Position numbers and translations under genes: made by a program. Of a stretch of DNA of 64,000 nucleotides, positions 8,458 through 17,200 are shown one piece after another (within the stretch, counting starts at the first letter, position 1; each line of letters starts with the position of its first letter). The stretch lies in contig SYJG01000403.1 of NCBI GenBank assembly GCA_005798445.1, positions 1 through 64,000 of the forward strand, written 5' to 3'. This stretch comes from Planctomyces sp. GTDB lineage: Bacteria; Planctomycetota; Planctomycetia; Planctomycetales; Planctomycetaceae. Under the pieces are notes generated by a model. That model was not told the origin of the DNA and did not search any database. It saw nothing but the letters and a program-made list of their open reading frames with translations.

Positions 8458-11025
8458 TCACGTTCCGGGATTCGCCCAGTTGCCGTTCCAGCGGAGGCGG
8501 AGGTCTTGGAGGAAGGTGTCCCAGTCTCCTTTGCTGCGTGTGTTTGGGTATGGGATCGGAGCGATGGGGACTTCGGAGGAATACTCCACCTGAAAACTTC
8601 CTTCCAGAGTGATGCGGCCGATGCGGAAGACTTTCGAGGCGTGTTGCGTGTCCGGGTCGATGCGGATCATCCCTTCCGGGGCATCGAACTCCTGATGCTT
8701 GGCGGCGGTGCGGATGGCTTTCACTTCTTCACTGCCGGCCTTCGCGACGGCTTGAGCCCAGACGTGGACGCCGAAGTAGGCGGCTTCCATCGGGTCCGAG
8801 GTCAGACGCTGCTCGCCGTAGCGGGCGCGGAAGCGGTCGATGAACCTGCGGTTCTGCTGCCGGTCCACAGAATGAAAATAGTTCCAGGCGGCATAGTCTC
8901 CGACGATGTCTTTCGTGCTGAGGCTGCTCAGCTCTTGTTCGGAGATGCTGAAGGAAATTGTCGGGACGGTCTCAGACTTCACGCCCGCCGCGCGGAGGGC
9001 GCGGAACAGAGCCACGTTGCTGTCACCGTTGACCGTGTTCAGGATCAGGTCGGGGGCGGCAGCGACGATCTTGCGGACGATCTCGGCCACGTCGGAGCTG
9101 CCGAGCAGCAGGTATTCCTCGCCGACGACTTCGGCGTTCAAGCTCGCGGCTGTGTCACGGATGATGGCGTTGGCGCAGCGCGGGAAGACGTAGTCGGAGC
9201 CGACGAGGAAAAACTTCTTCTTGTTCTTCGCGGTCACGGCCCACTTCACTGCGGGAATGATCTGCTGATTGGGAGCGGCTCCCGTGTAGATGATGTTCGG
9301 CGACTGCTCCAGCCCCTCGTACTGCACGGGGTAGAACAGCAAGTGGTCGTGCTTTTCGACGACTGGCAGCACGGTCTTGCGACTGGCGGAGGTCCAACAG
9401 CCGAAGATCGCGCTGACCTTGTCCTGAGTGATGAGCTTGTCAGCCTTCGCGGCGAACGTCGGCCCGTCCGATTCGCCGTCCTCGACGACGGCAACCACCG
9501 GCCGGCCGAGCACTCCGCCGTTCTCATTGAGTTCGTCGATCGCCAGCAGCGTCGCGTCGATGACCGCTCGTTCGCTGATCGCCATCGTCCCCGTGCGCGA
9601 ATGCAGCACTCCGACTTTGATCGGATCGCCGCTGGGTGGCAGCGGCTTGGCGGCGGCGTTGTTCGACGTGCCTGGAGTGTTCGTCGTGCCGGGAGTCTTT
9701 TCACCATCCCCAGGAGGCGACGCATCACGACCGCCGCGAGAGACGATGACCCCGACAATCAGCAACAGCGCGGCGGCCAGAGTGCCGACTCCCGCCATGA
9801 GCGTGCGACGCGAGACTGTCGTCGCCGTCTTAACGCCGGACTTCGCACTTCCTGGTTGAGACGATCCGACCTGCGACAAGTCGAGTCGCGACGTCGTCGT
9901 CTTCCGGGCGGTGCGCACGAACTCGGCGAGGTCGCAGCCTTCAACGAACGGCTTCAACGCGGCGGCGACTTCGGCCGGGTTCGCGAAGCGTTCGTCGGCG
10001 CTCTTGGCCAACATCCGTTCGACGACCGCCGCGACCGCTTCGGGCACATCGGGACGCAGTTCGCGAACCGGCGGACGCGGGGCCTGGCTGTGAGCCCACA
10101 TCTGCTGCATTGTCGTGTTGTACTTGCTGCTCGGAAACGGAGCCTGCCCGACGAGCAGGTAATACAACGTGCAACCCAGGCTGTAGATGTCGGCTCGGAT
10201 ATCGACATCGCGGCTGCTTTCCCACTGTTCCGGAGCGGCGTAATCGACCGTCCCCACGAACTGCTTTTCGGTCGTCAGCTCGCTGGCCGTCCCGCCGGCC
10301 TTCAGCGTCGCCAGTCCGAGATCGAGAATCTTCACAACCCCCCCCGGTGAGACGAGCAGGTTGGCAGGTTTGATGTCGCGATGGACGAGCTGCTGTTCGT
10401 GGACATGCTGCAAGCCGACCGCCGCCTGACGAATCAGCTCGCACGACTCGGCGACCGGCAGCAGCCCGCGCTGCGTCACCAGCTCTGACAGATTCACTCC
10501 CTCGACAAACTCCATGACGAGAAGCTGCGTGCGTTCGAGCCGCTCGGCCTCATACACGGCGACGATGTTGGGGTGACTCAACCGCGCCGCGAGTTTCGCT
10601 TCACGCTCAAACCGCTGCACGACCCCCGCGTTGTCGAGCAGCTCCGGTCGGATGACCTTGAGCACGACCGGCCGATCGAGCAGCCGATGCTCAGCCTTGT
10701 AAACAGTCCCCATGCCGCCACGGCCGAGCACTCCCGTGACGCGGTAGCGCGGATGGTCACGCAGCTCCGCGAACAGTCTTAGTTGCGACTTCGATTCCGC
10801 CGTCTTCTGCGCCGGCGATCCCCCCTGCGGCGGCGCTTCGTCGTGCTGCGATCCGTCCCCCGGATCGCGAACGTAGTTTTGCGTTGTGCCGGGAGACATC
10901 GCTGCCACCGTCTTCTGACACACCGAGCATCCGCCAATGTGCGTTTCAACCGCCGCTTGATCGTCCGGTCCGAGCTTCTTGGTCGTCAACATTTCCAGTT
11001 GGTCGCGCGAAGGGCACTCGTTCAT
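8458..11025 (-). CDS. Receptor-like Ser/Thr kinase fused to a urea/amide-type ABC binding protein (K1)
   Basis: This 855-residue protein is started at MNECPSRDQ (11025). The frame is open to 11166, but that extension only reads through a conserved box and a REP. Residues 1-45 resemble an anti-sigma zinc finger (H-x3-C-x2-C in HIGGCSVC). The kinase domain (~98-365) has GRGGMG, the VLKVI lysine, HRDIKPAN, DLG in place of DFG, and AAPEQW, so it should be active. A TM segment lies near 405-427. From ~465 to the end the sequence matches the UrtA/urea-amide substrate-binding family throughout, with GTMAISE, FGCWTSASRK, FYPVQYEG and NGDSN. By position this part is extracytoplasmic, giving a one-protein nitrogen-compound sensor: ligand outside, kinase inside. 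No transporter subunits are nearby, so a signalling role is likelier than uptake. Confidence 0.9.
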   Translation of the reverse strand: MNECPSRDQLEMLTTKKLGPDDQAAVETHIGGCSVCQKTVAAMSPGTTQNYVRDPGDGSQHDEAPPQGGSPAQKTAESKSQLRLFAELRDHPRYRVTGVLGRGGMGTVYKAEHRLLDRPVVLKVIRPELLDNAGVVQRFEREAKLAARLSHPNIVAVYEAERLERTQLLVMEFVEGVNLSELVTQRGLLPVAESCELIRQAAVGLQHVHEQQLVHRDIKPANLLVSPGGVVKILDLGLATLKAGGTASELTTEKQFVGTVDYAAPEQWESSRDVDIRADIYSLGCTLYYLLVGQAPFPSSKYNTTMQQMWAHSQAPRPPVRELRPDVPEAVAAVVERMLAKSADERFANPAEVAAALKPFVEGCDLAEFVRTARKTTTSRLDLSQVGSSQPGSAKSGVKTATTVSRRTLMAGVGTLAAALLLIVGVIVSRGGRDASPPGDGEKTPGTTNTPGTSNNAAAKPLPPSGDPIKVGVLHSRTGTMAISERAVIDATLLAIDELNENGGVLGRPVVAVVEDGESDGPTFAAKADKLITQDKVSAIFGCWTSASRKTVLPVVEKHDHLLFYPVQYEGLEQSPNIIYTGAAPNQQIIPAVKWAVTAKNKKKFFLVGSDYVFPRCANAIIRDTAASLNAEVVGEEYLLLGSSDVAEIVRKIVAAAPDLILNTVNGDSNVALFRALRAAGVKSETVPTISFSISEQELSSLSTKDIVGDYAAWNYFHSVDRQQNRRFIDRFRARYGEQRLTSDPMEAAYFGVHVWAQAVAKAGSEEVKAIRTAAKHQEFDAPEGMIRIDPDTQHASKVFRIGRITLEGSFQVEYSSEVPIAPIPYPNTRSKGDWDTFLQDLRLRWNGNWANPGT

Positions 11026-11075
11026 GGCAAGGTTCCCGTAGGTTTGGTCGAAGGACTTAGCCGTCCTCACGAATT

Positions 11076-11114
11076 CAGTGCGAAATCGGCGCTCAAAACC
11101 CCTCAAAAAATCTT
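11076..11114 (-). promoter_or_regulatory. Conserved upstream box of kinase K1
   Basis: Read on the minus strand, the box is TTGAGGGGTTTTG, then two variable bases, then CGCCGATTTCGCACTG. The same box lies upstream of K2 and K3. Here its 3' edge is 50 nt before the start codon of K1. It could be a promoter or operator, or a conserved leader element. K1 is not homologous to K2/K3 outside the kinase domain, so simple gene duplication does not easily explain the shared box. Confidence 0.6.
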
Positions 11115-11132
11115 TTGGGACTGGAAACTTTG

Positions 11133-11278
11133 AGACTGCGGCAGCCTGCTGCCGCTTTGGGTCCAACAGCCTGCTGTTGGACGACTTTGTTTTCTCATGT
11201 CAGAACTCGGTTTCTTCAGATCAACACTTCCTCAGCAGCAGGCTGCTGAGGGCAAAGCGGCAGCGGGCTGCCGCAGTC
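11133..11278. repeat. REP-like palindrome, copy B
   Basis: The outer arms CTGCGGCAGCCTGCTGCCG and complement enclose CCAACAGCCTGCTGTTGG and CTCAGCAGCAGGCTGCTGAG hairpins. It sits between the stop of K2 (12 nt away) and the conserved box of K1. A short partial repeat of the arm (GGGACTGGAAACTTT) separates it from the box. Confidence 0.85.
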
Positions 11279-11289
11279 CGAAACAAGAA

Positions 11290-14200
11290 CTACTTACGAA
11301 TTAGCTTGGCGGCTTCGCGGCGGAGGACTTCGGGGATGAGCCAGTCGGTGCTGATCTTGTCGCGGGAGATGACGGCTGGGCCTTTGTGTTTGTCGGTGCC
11401 GAGCGTGCTGAGTTCGGCGGGGATGAGGGCTTCGGCTTCGAAGAGCGTGCGGACGGCTTGCTCGTGCTGGCCGAGTTTTTCTTCGGACATCGCCCGACTG
11501 ACGAGGGTGAGTGCTCCGACGACGTTCGTCAGTTGTGGGATCTTCTTCGATTCTTCGATGGCCTCGGCGTATTGGCCGGCGCGGTACAGCACCAGCGTGT
11601 GGCTGGCGAGGAAGTAGGGCTGAGCCGATTCGTTTTTCGGATCGGCGATGCCGTCGCGCAGCACCTTGATCGGCAGGCGATCGAGGCTGATGGCATCGGG
11701 AGCCAGCAGGCTCGCCTTGCACAAGGAATCGGCGACGTCGGCGGCTGTGACCGGCTCGAAGGGTTTCAGGGCGCGGTCGCAGAACTGGCGATGGCCTTCG
11801 ACATCACCGGCCATCATCAACAGCGCGGCGGTGGCGGCGAAGTAGGTTCGTTCGGTTGGGCTTTGTTTCAAACCCGGTTCCACAGCCTTTGCGGCTGCGG
11901 CCCACTGGCCTTGCATCGCGAATTGTTCCCACAAGCTGGCTTGCTTGAACTCGGCGCTTTCGAGGAGCGAGGTCATGCGAGGTTCGGCGAACGCATCCCC
12001 GCGAATGAGATGCCCGGCTTCGCGGCGGAGGACTTCGGGGATCAGCCAATCGACCTGAACCGTTGAGGCGGCCACGGGGAGCGGGCCGGGGTGTGCGGCA
12101 GTTCCAAGCGTGCGGAGTTCCGCCGGGATAATGGTCTCGGCTTGCTGGAGCGACTTGAGCGCCGGTTCGTGCTGACCGAGTTTCTCTTCGGCCAGCGCAC
12201 GAATCACCAACAGCATCGCGCCGGTGTTTCCGGAAAAGGTCGTTCGCTTTTGAGACTCGCGCAGGACCAGTTCCCACTCGCCTGCGCGATACGCGGCCAG
12301 TGCGCTGCCAGCGATCCAGTAGTAGCGGCCATAGGACAGCGTCGGGTCATCGACGGCCTCGCGCAATTGCTTGATCGGCAGGCGGGAGTGTTCGACGGCA
12401 CTGGCTCCCAGCAGGCAGGTTTTGGTCAGCGACTCGGCTTCATCGGTCGTGAGCTTGCCGCTGAATGTGGCGAGGCCCGACGCGCAGGTCTGCCGGTAGC
12501 CCTCGACATCGCCCGCGAGCAATTGCAGCGCGGCCAGTCGTGACATGTCCACTCGGCTACGCGGATTACGGGCCATCTCTGTGGCGGCCACCTTCGCCGC
12601 TTCGGCCCACTCACCGAGCGCGGCCCATTCATCGCGCGTCTTTGGGGTTGATGTGGGGACGGAAACGAAACGAGTCGTGCGGGCTTCGTCTTTGTGAATG
12701 AGCAGAGCGGCTTCGCGGCGGAGGATCTCGGTGGTCAGGTTGTCGCGATAAAGGCTCGATTCGGCGACGGGCAGCGTCCCTTTGAAGCGGGGCGTGCCGA
12801 GATCGGCGAGGAGATCGGGGATCAGTGCTTCGGCCAAAGACAACGACTTCACCGCGTCGTCATGACGACCGAGTTTCTCTTCGGCCATCGCGCGCGTCGC
12901 GAAGACTTGAGCGCCGACAAACCCCTTTTGATTGGGCGACTTGCCGAGCCATGCGAGCGCCTCGTCGAAGCGTCCGGCGCGATAGGCCGCGAGTCCCGAA
13001 TTGGGGACCGAGAACAACCCGCTGCCCGCCGCGAGTTCCTGCGTCGCGACCGCATTGAGCTTCTCAATCGGGATCGCACTGAGTTCGACCGCCTCCGGTC
13101 GCAGCAGACAGACCTTGCAAAGACTGGTCACGGCGAGCGGGTCATCGGAGTCCTTGAACTGTGCCAGCATCCGCGAGCAGAGGTCGCGATACACCGCGTC
13201 GTCACCCGCCATCAGGTGCGCGTTCGCGGCATTCAGCCAATGGATGCGTTCGGTCGGTTGCCGCTTGAGAACCTCGTTGAAGTCCGCCGCGCTCTCCTTC
13301 CAGCGACCGAGCCGTGCGAGATACGTCGCTCGCGCCGAATAGCCAGCCGCCACCGTCGGGTTGAGTTGGATCGCTTGAGTCAGCCGCGCCAGTTCAACCT
13401 CGACCGCACGCGCGACTTGCTCGACGGCACGCTTGGCCGCGAGTTGCTCGCGCTTCTGGATGATGTCGCTCAACGACAACTCGGCCCCGTCGCGGAGCAT
13501 CTGTTGGTAGAAGCCGGTCAGCGAATGCGGCCACGGTTCCAGCGACGACTCGGCCACAGCGGCTTTGACGGTCTGCTGAGCGACCTCACGTTGCCCCAAC
13601 TGCTGTTGAGCCGCCGCCAGCAACAGTGCTCGCAGCAGCGTTCGGGAGGGTGAGGCTTGCTGGGAGGGCGAGGCTCCCGCCGAGCCGTTCGCGGTTGAGT
13701 CAGGCTCTTTCGTCGTTCGCGGCTCGGCAGGAGCCTCGCCCTCCCGTTTGGCGGCCTCTCGTTTTTCGGCGTGCTGCAAAACATTGAGCGCCACCTGAGC
13801 CTCGCCGTGGACGAGGCACGCGGCGGCGAGCAGTTCGTCGGAGTGGAGATCGTTCTGCCGCACAGCCGCGACAAGTTCGTCGGCCAGTGCCGCGCGAGAA
13901 TCCTCGCTGACCGACAAGCGAAAATGTCCCAGCCGCGCCGCTGGTCCGATCTGGTCGCCGCAGTCGAGTTCCACGATCAACGTGTCGTTCTCGGCAATGT
14001 CACACGGCGCGTCTGGAATCAGCACGAGCCAGAGCGGCTGCTTGTAAACAGGCCAGGCATCCCAACGTGACGATCGGTTGCCGTCGATCACTCCCCACGG
14101 TCCATCGTGCTCCTTCGTGTCGGAGTCGAGCGGTCGAACGTAGTCGGCGGCGGCGTGCGACAGCGTCACCGGCATTCCAGTGCCGTCGCTATGCCGGATG

Positions 14201-17200
14201 TGAACTCGAATCTCTGCGAGGTCAAAGCCCCCGCCAAACAACCCCGAACCGCCCGACGGAAGCGACGGATGCGGAACAGCGTCCAGACGCAGCGCCGCCA
14301 ACTGTTTGATCTGCGGGCGACTGCGAATCGTGTACGTCGTCGGCTCCGTCGCGTTCCCGCCCGATGTCGCCAGAACGAAGCCATTCGGCTGTAGCGTGAA
14401 CTTCATCTCGGCTGTCGCAGTGACTTCAGTCAGTTCGAGCGGCAGCCAACGCCCGCGAGGAGCGTCGATCGTCAGCAAACGGGCGAGGTCATGCACGAGG
14501 ATCGCCGGCAGTTCTGTATGACGGACTTCCAGTCCGTCGATCGGTGCGACGGACTGGAAGTCCGTCGTACTTTTCGGATTCGCCGCTGCAGCCTGAGACG
14601 TCCGCAGCAACGCCAACACCTGCTCGCGCAGCTTCAATGCGTCGTCGAGCCGCCCTTGCTTGCTCGTTTCGAGTGCGACTGCCAACGCCAGCGGGAACGA
14701 CTTCGGTCGCAGCGTGTGTAACTTTTCCAACAGCCCGCGCCGCGAGGCTCGCGCGATGACGAGGCTTTGAGCCGAACCAGAAACATCCGCCGCTGCATCG
14801 AGCGCCTGGGCGAGCGACTCGGCCACTTGCTCGGGAGTCTGTCGCGCGGCGACGAGTTGTTCCCAGCGCGTGCTCCATTCGAGCGACTCCAGAGGCACGA
14901 GTTCGCCGACTTGCAGCTTCTGGTTCGTCGCCAGTTCCGCGCGACGCAGCAGCGACGGCAACTCCTCTTCGATCGGCGGCAGCAACGTCGAGAGATCGAG
15001 CACCGAGTAGAGAGTGTTGGAATTCACGACCGCGCGATGACCTGCAACGCCCATCGACTGCGTCGTCAATCCGTCCTGGCTCAACTGCGGCAACAGCGGC
15101 ACGGCGAGCTTGCCGGTCGCGACGTCCCACACATGCAGCGTCGCTTGTCGCACGCCGACCAGCAGGTGACGTCCATCGGGAGTGAAGGCGACATCGACGA
15201 CTTCATCGGGATGTTGCAGCGGCGTGCCGACCACTTCGCCCGTCTGCCAGTCGAAGGTCCGAACTCGGCCATCCTTGTGACCAGTGGCGACCCGCGTACC
15301 ATCGGGGCTGAACTTGATCGCCCACAAGCCGAATTCGTCGCCGGGATGCGACATGCCGACGCCAACCTTCTCGCCAGTCGCAAGGCTCCAGACCTGAGCC
15401 ATGTTCTTGCCGCTGACTGCCGTCGCCAGCAGTCGGCTGTCGGGCGAGAACGCGATGCTGCGGGTCCAGCCTCCTTGAATCTGAGGGTTGAAGGTTGAGC
15501 AGCGCGGCTCGCCGGTCTGAGCATCGCGAATGGCGACGTGTTGATTCTGCAACACCGCCACGATGGTCGCTCCATCGGGCGAGTACGCGACGCGGGCATT
15601 CGTCGCAGGGCCGCTCACTCCGGGATGAGTTTGTCGCAGTTCGGCGGCTCCATGCGTCGCATCGACCACCAGCAAATCGCCGTTCTGACACAGCACCGCA
15701 AGCTGCGGTCGCCCCGGTCGAGTGGCCACGCTCAGCGGCAGAGCGGGCAGTGCGAGCGCGGGCCACTTCGCCGTTCCCGTCGCGATGTCGAACAGCGACA
15801 GCCAGCCGCGCGTTTGATCGACCGTGACCGCCGCGACCGAGGCGTTGTCAGAAGAAATACACGAATCGAGCAGCAAGCCGGTCAGCGCGATCGCCGGTCC
15901 CGCCGCGCTCCCATCCGCCATGCGCGCGACTTTCAGATCGGCCTTCTTCGGAGCGAACCCGGAGTAGTACTCGTGATAGACGCCCGGCGTGACGAGCTGT
16001 CCGTCGGAGCTTGGCCTTGGTCGCCACGAGTGATCGGCCCACGCGACTTGCCCGACGATCGGCGACGCGGGCCTGCGCTCCCACACCACGACTTGATTGT
16101 TCGACGCAACCGCCAGCGCATGGCTGTCGGACGAGAACGCTCCATTCGCGATTGTGTTTTGCTGCGGAATGATCGTCGGTGCTCCCACATCGGCTTTGCC
16201 GAGATCGCGCAACGGAAACAGTCGCGCGATCCCCTCATAGCCCAGCGTCGCCAACGACTGACCATTCGGTGCGAACATCGCCGCACTCAGGTGATTGGCG
16301 TGCGGCAGGATGAGGCTCGTCTTGCCGTCCGCACTCAGCAGCGCACCGTCCTTGTAGCCACCGACCGCGATCCAGCGACCATCAGGGCTGAGATCGAGCG
16401 AAGTGTGGAAGTAGCCCGTCATCTTCCAATTGTCGGAGATGAGGCGTCCCGTCGTCGCATTGCGCAGCGCGGGTTGGAACGTCACGACATTGATCGTGAC
16501 GAGTCGGCCATCGTCATCGCAAAACACCGGCACCGCTTCGCGCCATCTGATTCCCGGCCGATGCTCAATCGCCGGATAAAGCGGCGCGGGCAGGCTCGCC
16601 TCGTTGATCGCGAAGACCCGCGCCAGAGCGTCTTCGCCGCTGCTGACGATGCGCTGTCCCGACCGACTGAACCGCACGCCGCCGATCTTCGCCGGATGAG
16701 TCCAGTCTGACTCCAGCACCGGCGCGCCGCTGACGTTCCAAATCTGCAACTGCTTTCCCGCGACGGCCACTCGCGCACCATCCGGCGACCACTCAATCAC
16801 GCTCATCCCGTTAGCCGTGTTGAAGCGCCGTGAGCCGCCGGCGCTAGCTGCGGGCAACACGCCACCATTCCGCGAAACGCCGTCATTCGACAAAACACCG
16901 CCCGACGCTAGCGCGTTCGGCTCACCCGTTGCCGGATCGACCAGCCGCACTTCGCCCGTGCTGAGCAGCGCGGCGATCCGCTTCCCATCGGGCGACATCG
17001 CCGCATCGCTGACCGCCGGGAACTGTTCGCTCCACGGCAACGCCACTTCGTTCCGCCAGTCCCACACACGCAGCCCGTTCTGACTGACCGTCAACAGCAG
17101 CGCACCGCCCGGCTGAAACTCGATTCGATCCACATCGCGACTGCTGAGCTTGAGCATCGCGACCGGCAACAGCGCCTCGCCGCTCCAAGTCTGAGCACGC

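Noticed and set aside
8323..10350. 675-residue ORF antisense to K1
   Set aside because: It is a shadow frame: it starts in a REP, has no motif, and lies opposite a kinase/UrtA gene with clear family signatures.
11076..11114. Riboswitch or structured RNA interpretation of the conserved kinase box
   Set aside because: The box is only ~31 bp without conserved internal pairing; a protein-binding or promoter element is simpler.
11025..11166. Extended N-termini (47 codons for K1, 64 for the hypothetical at 58.8 kb, 60 for NfeD)
   Set aside because: The extensions translate palindromes, boxes or non-coding leader; the downstream ATGs fit the family starts, several with good ribosome binding sites.
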